From contig JANOBJ010000092.1 in NCBI GenBank assembly GCA_031411575.1, positions 1-5,723 on the forward strand: 5,723 nucleotides of DNA. Direction: 5' to 3'. This document shows positions 1-5,454 of this stretch, one piece after another. Position numbers and translations under genes: made by a program. This DNA comes from JANOBJ01 sp031411575 (GTDB lineage Bacteria > Pseudomonadota > Gammaproteobacteria > Burkholderiales > Burkholderiaceae_C). Position 1 is the first letter of the stretch; each line of letters begins with the position of its first letter. The notes beneath the pieces are model-generated. The model was given only the letters and a program-made list of their open reading frames with translations. It made no database searches and was not told the origin of the DNA.

Positions 1-626
1 ATCACGCAATCGCCCGCGCGCAGCAGGGTGCGGCTCACGATATCCAGCGCGTGGGTGGCGCCCACGGTCGTGATGATCTGGCCCGGCGCGGCCTGCACAT
101 TCATGGTGGCCAGCTTTTGCGACAGCGAGCGCCGCAGCCCCGAATCACCGGCCGGCTCGCCATACTGCAGCGAAAACGCCTGCAGCGCGCGAGTGCTGGT
201 GACCTTGCGCACCGCCGCCGGCATGAAGCTCGTCTCCAGCCACTCGGGCGGAAACACGCCCATCCCGGGCTGCGGCTTGTCACCGGAGCCGTGAAACATG
301 CCGCGGATCAGCGCCGCGGCATTGACCGGAGCGCGGATCGGCAATGTGCTTTCGGCTGCTATATTTTTAATAGCTATAGATGACCTATCGACGGGCACCA
401 CAGCCCTGTCACGCACAAAAAAGCCGCGATTCTTGCGGGCTTCGACCAGCCCCTGCGCGAGCAGCTGGTCATACGCCGCCACCACCGTGGACGGGCTCAC
501 CGCATGCGTTTGCGCGCACTGGCGCACCGAGGGCAGGCGCGCGCCCGGGTGCAGCAGGCGGTCGCGGATGCGGTCGGCAAAACGCGCGGCCAGCTGTTCG
601 GTCAGCGACTGGGCGCCGGTTTTCAT
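1..626 (-). CDS. MocR-type transcriptional regulator (GntR winged helix + PLP aminotransferase-like domain), 3' end outside window
   Basis: An open frame of 208 codons runs leftward from ATG 626 to the window edge without a stop. Residues about 1-75 form a GntR-type winged helix: the LPSVRQCAQTHAVSPSTVVA stretch (31-50) is the helix-turn-helix and AYDQLLAQGLVEARKNRGFF (51-70) leads into the wing. Residues about 76-95 are a linker, and from about 100 a fold-type I aminotransferase-like domain begins (VFPPEWLE, LQYGEPAGDSGLRRSL, ITTVGATHALDIV). This order is that of MocR/GabR/PdxR regulators, usually about 450-500 residues, so less than half is present; the PLP lysine lies outside. Such proteins bind DNA as dimers and use the PLP domain as a sensor for amino compounds or PLP. 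It is divergent from the exporter operon and is its likely regulator (inference). The linker contains an in-frame AT-rich repeat. The start may be GTG 632 rather than ATG 626, since that better fits the ribosome site. Family assignment is firm; effector unknown. Confidence 0.92.
   Translation of the reverse strand, partial: MKTGAQSLTEQLAARFADRIRDRLLHPGARLPSVRQCAQTHAVSPSTVVAAYDQLLAQGLVEARKNRGFFVRDRAVVPVDRSSIAIKNIAAESTLPIRAPVNAAALIRGMFHGSGDKPQPGMGVFPPEWLETSFMPAAVRKVTSTRALQAFSLQYGEPAGDSGLRRSLSQKLATMNVQAAPGQIITTVGATHALDIVSRTLLRAGDCV
355..377 (-). repeat. AT-rich small inverted-repeat element inside the MocR linker (copy 1)
   Basis: In the sense of the regulator gene this is a 23-nt AT-rich island in GC-rich surroundings, with arms GCTAT (374-370) and ATAGC (362-358) around a 7-nt spacer. 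Its 18-nt core matches the copy at 5634-5651 as GCTATYAAWAATATAGCA, with 2 differences in 18. It is translated in frame as IAIKNIA (residues 84-90), in the linker between the DNA-binding and aminotransferase-like domains. I recall similar GCTAT...ATAGC elements as dispersed in Comamonadaceae genomes, mostly between genes; that is memory, not a search. Confidence 0.75.
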
Positions 627-629
627 CAA

Positions 630-644
630 CACGTGGCAATCTCC
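630..644 (-). promoter_or_regulatory. Ribosome binding site of the MocR gene; argues for GTG start
   Basis: On the minus strand GGAG lies at 644-641. It is 8 nt before an in-frame GTG (632-630) but 14 nt before the ATG at 626. The codons GTG-TTG-ATG follow each other directly, so the start could be any of them; spacing favours GTG 632, codon identity favours ATG 626. The difference is two residues. Confidence 0.5.
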
Positions 645-667
645 GGTGTGTGGCTGCGCCAAGCCAT

Positions 668-696
668 ACAGTTTTCAAACTGATTTGATTAACTGT
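668..696. promoter_or_regulatory. Candidate operator in the divergent regulator/exporter intergenic region
   Basis: The AT-rich gap between the two divergent genes holds a near-perfect palindrome, CAGTTT-TC-AAACTG (669-682). It also holds a wider inverted pair, ACAGTT (668-673) with AACTGT (691-696), so AACTG occurs twice in direct orientation (678-682, 691-695; 13 nt apart). The second half-site abuts the candidate -35 box of the exporter operon. MocR regulators typically bind paired sites between themselves and a divergent target, so binding here could control both directions. That the MocR protein binds here is inference. Confidence 0.45.
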
Positions 697-712
697 ACTG
701 GTTGTGTATTGT
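685..712 (+). promoter_or_regulatory. Candidate sigma-70 promoter of the exporter operon
   Basis: TTGATT (685-690, 4 of 6 to TTGACA) and TATTGT (707-712, 4 of 6 to TATAAT) are separated by 16 nt. Transcription would start near 719, leaving a leader of about 16 nt before ATG 735. A weak purine-rich stretch, AAGTGAAG (about 724-731), is the only ribosome-site candidate. The match is moderate, and no clear promoter for the leftward gene was assigned. Confidence 0.4.
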
Positions 713-734
713 TCTCAAGCATAAAGTGAAGTCC

Positions 735-1346
735 ATGCATTGGCAAGAATTCACCGCCCTCCTGTTGCTGGCCACCGCCGCCAGCTTCACGCCCGGGCCC
801 AACACCACGCTGTCCACCGCGCTGGCGGCCAACTTCGGGCTGAAGCGCGCGCTACGCTTCGTGGTCGCGGTGCCGGTGGGCTGGGGCCTGCTGTTCACCC
901 TGTGCGCGGGCGGCGTGGGCGCGCTGGTGGTGGCCGTGCCGGTGTTGCGGCTGGCGATCACGGCGTTTGGCGTGGCGTACCTGCTGTGGCTGGCGTTCAG
1001 GCTGGCCGGCTCGCGCCAGCTCGCGCAAGCCGGCAGCGCGCGTCTGAACGTCACCTTCACCCAGGGCGTGATGCTGCAGTTCCTCAACATCAAGGCCTGG
1101 ATGCTCGCGCTGACGGTGGTGGCCGGCTGGCTGGCGGGGCGGCCCGACGCGGCGCAGCGCTTTGCGCTCACGCTGCCGGTGATGCTGGCGTTTGGCCTGG
1201 CCAGCAATTTCACCTACGCGCTGGTCGGCGCCCTGCTGCGCGACTGGCTGGCCGGCCCGGACGGCACCGCGGCGCGGTTGCTGTGGTTCAACCGCGGCAT
1301 GGCGGCCGTGCTGGTGCTCACCGCCATCTGGATGGGCACGCTGTGA
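735..1346 (+). CDS. LysE-family amino acid exporter (translocator)
   Basis: This 203-residue inner-membrane protein belongs to the LysE/RhtB superfamily, which exports amino acids or related small amino compounds using the proton gradient. The hallmark TPGPN is at residues 19-23 at the end of the first hydrophobic helix. Further hydrophobic segments lie at about 39-60, 61-90, 111-134, 144-169 and 183-203, giving the usual six-helix pattern and length. The segment GVMLQFLNIKAW (111-122) is the family's LNPKAW-like motif with Ile in place of Pro. A TTG at 702 would extend the frame by 11 residues, but it lies upstream of the candidate -10 box and lacks family similarity, so ATG 735 is preferred. 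It is the first gene of the operon and its stop overlaps the next start. The substrate cannot be told from sequence. Confidence 0.9.
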   Translation: MHWQEFTALLLLATAASFTPGPNTTLSTALAANFGLKRALRFVVAVPVGWGLLFTLCAGGVGALVVAVPVLRLAITAFGVAYLLWLAFRLAGSRQLAQAGSARLNVTFTQGVMLQFLNIKAWMLALTVVAGWLAGRPDAAQRFALTLPVMLAFGLASNFTYALVGALLRDWLAGPDGTAARLLWFNRGMAAVLVLTAIWMGTL

Positions 1347-2293
1347 GCGCGTCGACCACCGTGCCCCACGCCGCGAGCGCCGACCGCAGCCAGTTGGCCC
1401 GGGGCCTGTGGTTGGGCCTGCTCGGCGTGGCGATCTTCGCGCTCACCTTGCCAATGACGCGGCTGGCCGTGGGCACGCCCGAGGCACCGCAGATGTCGGG
1501 CGTGTTCATTGCCATGGGGCGGGCGTCGCTGGCGGCCGCGCTCAGCCTGCTGTTGCTGGCGTTCACGCGCGCGCCGCTGCCTGCCCGGTCGGATTGGCCG
1601 CTGATCGTGCTGACCTCGGCCGGCGTGGTGTTCGGCTTTCCGCTGCTCACGTCCATCGCGATGCGCCACGTCGAAGCCGTGCACGCCAGCGTGATGGTGG
1701 GCATCCTGCCGCTGGCCACGGCTGCCGTTGGCGCGCTGATGCACCGGCAGCGGCCGGGCGCCGGCTTCTGGCTGTGCGCCCTGCTGGGCAGCGCGCTGGT
1801 GGTCGTGTTTGCCCTGTTGCGGCACGGTAGCGGCGCCGGCTTTGCGCTCAGCTGGGCCGACACGCTGCTGCTGCTGGCCATGCTGTGCGCAGCGGTCGGC
1901 TATGGCGGCGGCGCGCAACTCGCGCAGCGGATGCGACCCGACCATGTGATCTGCTGGGCGCTGGTGGTGGCGCTGCCGATCACCGCCCCAGCCACCCTGC
2001 TCAGCTGGCCAGGCGCGCCGGTCAGCACCGCCGCCTGGTGGGCGTTTGGCTACGTGGCGGTGTTTTCGATGTGGCTCGGCTTCTTTGCGTGGTACCGCGG
2101 CCTGGCGCTGGGCGGCACGGTGCGCGTGAGCCAGGTGCAGCTGGTGCAGCCCTTTTTGTCGATGCTGTTCGCCGTGCCGCTGCTGGGCGAACGGCTGGAT
2201 GCGGTGACGGTCGGTTTTGGCCTGGCGGTGATCGCCACGGTGTTCATTGGCAGGAAAATGCCGGTGGGAACCGCCCGTACCACGTCAAACTGA
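1343..2293 (+). CDS. EamA/DMT-family transporter
   Basis: This is a 316-residue inner-membrane protein of the drug/metabolite transporter superfamily with two tandem EamA repeats of about five helices each (about 20-160 and 168-305). The second repeat ends in the typical pattern VQLVQPFLSMLFAVPLLGER (265-284), where the GE pair precedes the last helix and the RK-rich cytosolic tail. Members export amino acids, metabolites or drugs; specificity is not predictable. The GTG start at 1343 overlaps the LysE stop by 4 nt (GTGA), implying translational coupling of two exporters from unrelated superfamilies. The frame is open far upstream of 1343, through the LysE gene, but that part is a low-complexity shadow rich in Arg, Ala and Gly with no membrane segments, so GTG 1343 is the sensible start. 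Confidence 0.88.
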   Translation: MSASTTVPHAASADRSQLARGLWLGLLGVAIFALTLPMTRLAVGTPEAPQMSGVFIAMGRASLAAALSLLLLAFTRAPLPARSDWPLIVLTSAGVVFGFPLLTSIAMRHVEAVHASVMVGILPLATAAVGALMHRQRPGAGFWLCALLGSALVVVFALLRHGSGAGFALSWADTLLLLAMLCAAVGYGGGAQLAQRMRPDHVICWALVVALPITAPATLLSWPGAPVSTAAWWAFGYVAVFSMWLGFFAWYRGLALGGTVRVSQVQLVQPFLSMLFAVPLLGERLDAVTVGFGLAVIATVFIGRKMPVGTARTTSN

Positions 2294-2303
2294 CCCCCCC
2301 GCC

Positions 2304-2654
2304 ATGAAAGTCACGCTCGACCAGGCCCTGCGCCGCTTGCCCGCCGCTGCCACCGAGGCCTATCCCGAGGGCGCGCCGTCGGCCGTCATGATGGCGGGCG
2401 GCACCATGCAATTGAAGATTTTTGCGCCTGGCAGCAACACGGACGGGCTTGACCGCCAGCAGCCGCACCCGCAGGATGAGCTGTACCTCGTGCAGCGCGG
2501 AACGGCCACGCTGCACATTGGCGACCAGCGCTTTGACGCCGCGCCCGGCGATGTACTGTTCGTGGCGGCCGGTGTCGGCCACCGCTTCGAGCCATTTACG
2601 GACGATTTTGTGACCTGGGTCGTGTTCTACGGCCCCAACGGAGGAGAAACATGA
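2304..2654 (+). CDS. Small single-domain cupin protein
   Basis: A 116-residue protein with one conserved beta-barrel cupin domain. Motif 1 is HPQDELYLVQRG (55-66) and motif 2 is PGDVLFVAAGVGHRFE (81-96). The usual HxHxxxE metal-binding pattern is reduced: H55, E59 and H93 are present but Gln57 stands where the second His is expected, so a metal, if bound, would have three of the four usual ligands. Small cupins of this kind may be isomerases, dioxygenases or ligand-binding proteins; none can be chosen here. The frame is open from 2247, but ATG 2304 gives the natural N-terminus. It follows the EamA gene after 10 nt that consist of a C7 tract and GCC, with no ribosome site, so translation may depend on coupling to upstream genes. 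Its stop overlaps the aminotransferase start (ATGA). Confidence 0.85.
   Translation: MKVTLDQALRRLPAAATEAYPEGAPSAVMMAGGTMQLKIFAPGSNTDGLDRQQPHPQDELYLVQRGTATLHIGDQRFDAAPGDVLFVAAGVGHRFEPFTDDFVTWVVFYGPNGGET
2640..2646 (+). promoter_or_regulatory. Strong ribosome binding site of the aminotransferase gene
   Basis: GGAGGAG ends 4 nt before ATG 2651, inside the last codons of the cupin gene. It is the best Shine-Dalgarno match in the operon and settles the aminotransferase start at 2651 with the ATGA overlap. It suggests the aminotransferase is translated more strongly than its neighbours. Confidence 0.8.
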
Positions 2655-3973
2655 GCCCGAACGACAACGCCCAGGCGCCGCAGGCGTCGCCCTGGACTCT
2701 GGCCGCGCGCGCCGAGCGCATGAACCCGTCAGTGATCCGCGAAATCCTGAAAGTCACCGAGAAGCCCGGCATCATCAGCTTTGCCGGCGGCCTGCCCTCG
2801 CCCAAGACCTTTCCGGTCGAGGCCATGCTGGAGGCCACGCAGCACGTGCTCACGCACGACGGCCGCGCCGCGCTGCAGTACGCCGCCAGCGAAGGCTATG
2901 GTCCGCTGCGCGACTGGGTGGCGGCCGAACTCGGCAAGCAGGGCCTGCACACCCGCGCCGACCAGGTGCTGATCACCACCGGCTCGCAGCAGGGACTCGA
3001 TCTGGTGGCCAAGGTTTTGATCGACGCGGGCAGTCGCATCCTGGTGGAAACGCCCACCTACCTCGGCGCGCTGCAGGCCTTCACGCCGATGGAGCCCGAG
3101 GTGGTGAGCGTGGACAGCGACGATGAAGGCGTGGTGATGAGCGACCTGCGCGCCAAGACGGGCTCAGGCGCATCGCGCGCGCGCTTCCTGTACGTGCTGC
3201 CGAATTTCCAGAACCCGACCGGCCGCACCATGAGCGAGGCGCGCCGTGCCGCCCTGAGCGCTGCCGCGGTGGAGGTGGGCCTGCCGCTGGTTGAGGACAA
3301 CCCGTATGGAGACCTGTGGTTTGACGCACCGCCGCCGCCTTCGCTCACCGCGCGCAACCCCGAGGGCTGCATCTACCTCGGCTCGTTCTCCAAGATCCTT
3401 GCGCCCGGCCTGCGGCTGGGCTTTCTGGTGGCGCCGAAAGCGCTGTACCCCAAGCTGCTGCAGGCCAAGCAGGCAGCTGATCTGCACACGCCCAGCTTCA
3501 ACCAGCGCATCGTGGCCGAGGTGCTGAAGGACGGCTTCATCGACCGCCATGTGCCGACCATCCGCGCGCTGTACAAGACCCAGCGCGACGCGATGCTGGC
3601 GGCGCTCACGCGCGAGTTCGGCACCGCCGGGCCGCCCCAAGGTGACGAGCGCCCCCTCGGGGGGCAGCGAAGCGTGGGGGCCAACGCGCAGCGTCTAGGC
3701 GTGCAATGGAACACGCCCGTGGGCGGCATGTTCCTGTGGGCGCGGCTACCGGCCGGCGTGAACGCCGTGGAGCTGTTGCCGCGCGCCGTGGAAAAAGGCG
3801 TGGCCTTCGTGCCGGGCGCCGCCTTCTACGCCGACCATGCCGACCCGCGCACGCTGCGCCTGTCGTTCGTCACTGCCAGCGTGGACCAGATCAACCGGGG
3901 CATGGCGGCTCTGGCCGCCGCCATTCGTGAGACACCGGCGCTGGCAGAGCCGATGCTGAAAACCGGAACCTGA
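2651..3973 (+). CDS. PLP-dependent class I/II aminotransferase, LysN/ARO8 (2-aminoadipate/aromatic) type
   Basis: A 440-residue cytosolic fold-type I aminotransferase that transfers an amino group between an amino acid and a 2-oxo acid. The N-terminal ISFAGGLPSPKTFP (42-55) and LQYAASEGYGPLRDW (75-89) are typical of the LysN/ARO8/kynurenine aminotransferase group. Active-site features are in order: TTGSQQGLDL (109-118, phosphate contact), Y138, NPTG with N188, VEDNPYG with D216 (pyridine nitrogen) and Y219, GSFSKILAPGLRLG with the Schiff-base K248 and R255, and R403 in LRLSF for the substrate carboxylate. All key residues are intact. The family is usually about 390-410 residues; the excess includes a segment at about 325-348, between helix MLAALTREF and VQWNTPVGGMFLW, encoded by a GC-rich repeat element inserted in frame. 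Codon CTA 3695-3697, part of a CTAG, sits at its right edge. The substrate may be a branched, aromatic or aminoadipate-like amino acid; which one is not decided. Confidence 0.92.
   Translation: MSPNDNAQAPQASPWTLAARAERMNPSVIREILKVTEKPGIISFAGGLPSPKTFPVEAMLEATQHVLTHDGRAALQYAASEGYGPLRDWVAAELGKQGLHTRADQVLITTGSQQGLDLVAKVLIDAGSRILVETPTYLGALQAFTPMEPEVVSVDSDDEGVVMSDLRAKTGSGASRARFLYVLPNFQNPTGRTMSEARRAALSAAAVEVGLPLVEDNPYGDLWFDAPPPPSLTARNPEGCIYLGSFSKILAPGLRLGFLVAPKALYPKLLQAKQAADLHTPSFNQRIVAEVLKDGFIDRHVPTIRALYKTQRDAMLAALTREFGTAGPPQGDERPLGGQRSVGANAQRLGVQWNTPVGGMFLWARLPAGVNAVELLPRAVEKGVAFVPGAAFYADHADPRTLRLSFVTASVDQINRGMAALAAAIRETPALAEPMLKTGT
3646..3683 (+). repeat. GC-rich REP-like palindromic element inserted in frame in the aminotransferase gene
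   Basis: The stretch contains the tight palindrome GCCCCCTCGGGGGGC (3651-3665), the linker AGCGAAGCGT (3666-3675) and a second GGGGGC (3676-3681) that could pair with the first GCCCCC. I recall this pattern as a common intergenic element of Comamonadaceae genomes. Here it is read as ERPLGGQRSVGA, in a Gly/Arg-rich segment unlike the rest of the enzyme and positioned where the family usually has a short turn. True element ends may reach about 3628 and 3698; the boundaries given cover only the recognisable core. Confidence 0.7.
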
Positions 3974-3975
3974 CC

Positions 3976-4596
3976 ATGCTGCGCATCTGGGGGCGCATCA
4001 GCTCGATCAACGTGCGCAAGGTGGTCTGGACCGTTCAGGAGCTGGGCCTGACGCACCAGCGCACCGATGCCGGCGGACAGTTCGGGATCGTCATGACGCC
4101 ACAGTACCTGGCGCTGAACCCGAACGCGCTGGTGCCGCTGATCGAGGACGATGGCTTCAGCCTGTGGGAATCGAATGTCATCGTGCGTTATTTCTGCGCC
4201 AAGCATTCGGCCGGCAAGCTCTATCCCGACGCCCTGCAGCAGCGCTTTGACGCCGAGCGCTGGATGGACTGGCAGCAGACCACGCTCAACCCCGCCGGCC
4301 GCGAAGCCTTCGTGCAGCTGGTGCGCCGCCCGGGTGGACAAACCGATGCCGCGAAGGTGGCCGAGTCAGCGGCCGCCACCGAACACCTGCTGGCCATGCT
4401 CGACGCGCACCTGGCCCGGCACCGCTTCATGGCCGGCGATGCCCTGACCATGGCCGACATCCCGATCGCCTGCGAAATCCACCGATGGTGGGGCCTGCCG
4501 CTGGCTCGCCCGGCGTATCCGCACCTCGAGCGCTGGTACGCGCTGATGCTGGCGCGCCCGGCCAGCCGCGGCGTGCTCGACATCAGCCTGTCCTGA
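3976..4596 (+). CDS. Glutathione S-transferase-like protein
   Basis: A 206-residue soluble protein with the GST layout. The thioredoxin-like N-terminal domain (about 1-80) starts MLRIWGRISSINVRKV, contains V53-P54 (the cis-proline that contacts the glutathione backbone) and the E65-S66 pair that binds the gamma-glutamyl group. The helical C-terminal domain (about 88-206) has the conserved N-cap box in LTMADI (158-162, D161). The usual catalytic position near residue 9-12 holds SSIN rather than a Cys, so activation of glutathione by Ser9 or Ser10 is likely (inference). Related bacterial GSTs conjugate or reduce electrophiles or isomerise small acids. ATG 3976 lies 2 nt after the aminotransferase stop, consistent with one message. 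GST membership is firm; the substrate and class are open. Confidence 0.9.
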   Translation: MLRIWGRISSINVRKVVWTVQELGLTHQRTDAGGQFGIVMTPQYLALNPNALVPLIEDDGFSLWESNVIVRYFCAKHSAGKLYPDALQQRFDAERWMDWQQTTLNPAGREAFVQLVRRPGGQTDAAKVAESAAATEHLLAMLDAHLARHRFMAGDALTMADIPIACEIHRWWGLPLARPAYPHLERWYALMLARPASRGVLDISLS

Positions 4597-4617
4597 GAAC
4601 CCCTTCGAAAGCCCGCC

Positions 4618-5454
4618 ATGCTGCTGCGCCCTTTCAGCCAGGTTGACGTCTTTACCGATACCCCGTACCGCGGCAACCCGGTGGCCGTGGTGCTGGACGC
4701 CAGCGGCATCACCACCGAGGCGATGCAGCGCTTCAACCACTGGACCAATCTGTCCGAAGCTACCTTTGTGCTGCCGCCCACGGCGCCCGAGGCCGACTAC
4801 CGCGTGCGCATCTTCTGCCCGAGCCAGGAACTGCCGTTTGCCGGCCACCCGACACTCGGCACCTGCCATGCGTGGCTGGCCAGCGGTGGCAAACCCAAGG
4901 GGGCCACCATCGTGCAGGAGTGCGGCGTCGGTCTGGTGCACATTCGCCAGGACGGCTCGCGGCTGGCGTTTGCCGCTCCACCCCTGCGCCGGAACACTCC
5001 CCTGGACGATAACGACGTGGCGCTGATCGCCCGCGGCCTGGGCATCGCGCGTGCCGATATCGTGCACCACGCCTGGTGCGACAACGGCCCGCCCTGGCAC
5101 GGCGTGATGTTGCGTTCAGCAGCACAGGTGCTGGCCCTCAAGGCGGATGCCGCGCTGCTGGCAGGCCTCTTCGTTGGCGTGGTCGGGCCGCACGAGGCCG
5201 GCAATGCCTGCGCCTTCGAAGTGCGCGCCTTCTTTCCGGGCAACAACGGCCTGACCGAAGACCCGGTGACCGGCAGCCTGAACGCCGCGCTCGCGCAGTG
5301 GCTGATCGGCGCCGGGCTGGCGCCCGACCGCTATGTGGCCGCGCAGGGCACAGCGATGGAGCGCGCCGGCCGTGTGCACATCGAACGCGACGGCGACACC
5401 GTCTGGGTCGGCGGCGATTCCGTCACCTGCATCGACGGAACGGTCAGCCTGTGA
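4618..5454 (+). CDS. PhzF-family isomerase-like protein
   Basis: A 278-residue protein of the PhzF/YddE family, a two-lobed fold shared with diaminopimelate epimerase but without its cysteine pair. Motifs in order are VDVFTDTPYRGNPVAVV (9-25), NLSEATFV with the probable catalytic acid E47, FAGHPTLGT (74-82), the second-lobe FFPGNNGLTEDPVTGSLNAA (205-224, D215 next to the phosphate-like binding loop) and a terminal QGTAMERAGRVHI (243-255). The only characterised reaction of the family is isomerisation of a dihydro-hydroxyanthranilate in phenazine synthesis; no phenazine genes are here, so this is one of the many paralogues of unknown substrate. The gene follows the GST after 21 nt with no clear ribosome site, and its stop overlaps the next start. 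Family call is firm, function open. Confidence 0.9.
   Translation: MLLRPFSQVDVFTDTPYRGNPVAVVLDASGITTEAMQRFNHWTNLSEATFVLPPTAPEADYRVRIFCPSQELPFAGHPTLGTCHAWLASGGKPKGATIVQECGVGLVHIRQDGSRLAFAAPPLRRNTPLDDNDVALIARGLGIARADIVHHAWCDNGPPWHGVMLRSAAQVLALKADAALLAGLFVGVVGPHEAGNACAFEVRAFFPGNNGLTEDPVTGSLNAALAQWLIGAGLAPDRYVAAQGTAMERAGRVHIERDGDTVWVGGDSVTCIDGTVSL

Noticed and set aside
28..729. Rightward open frames in the first 730 nt
   Set aside because: They are shadows of the leftward MocR gene, whose winged helix and aminotransferase motifs are clear.
702..734. TTG start at 702 for the LysE gene
   Set aside because: It adds 11 residues without family similarity and lies upstream of the candidate -10 box and predicted transcription start.
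740..1342. A long open frame that continues upstream of the EamA gene across the whole LysE gene, as if EamA were a 517-residue fusion
   Set aside because: The upstream part is rich in Arg, Ala, Gly and His with no membrane segments, as expected for a GC-rich shadow frame; the LysE protein in the other frame has family motifs.
1214..1945. Leftward open frame of 243 codons opposite the EamA gene
   Set aside because: Gln, Arg and His-rich shadow composition typical of antisense frames in GC-rich DNA; no recognisable motif, no ribosome site.
2247..2303. Upstream start for the cupin gene at 2247
   Set aside because: It would overlap the EamA C-terminus by 47 nt and add a Pro-rich stretch not expected of the family; ATG 2304 fits better.
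3651..3681. GC-rich hairpin as a transcription terminator
   Set aside because: It lies within an intact reading frame, is not followed by a T run, and genes continue downstream on the same strand.
4597..4617. A separate promoter or terminator in the 21-nt gap before the PhzF gene
   Set aside because: It contains only a short TTCGAA palindrome with no promoter boxes or T run; too short to support a call.
4366..5100. Leftward open frame of 244 codons opposite the GST and PhzF genes
   Set aside because: Runs across two well-supported genes on the other strand and shows no family motif; explained by GC-rich codon use.
4618..5454. Phenazine biosynthesis gene
   Set aside because: The family match is to PhzF, but no other phenazine genes are present and most family members have other, unknown roles.
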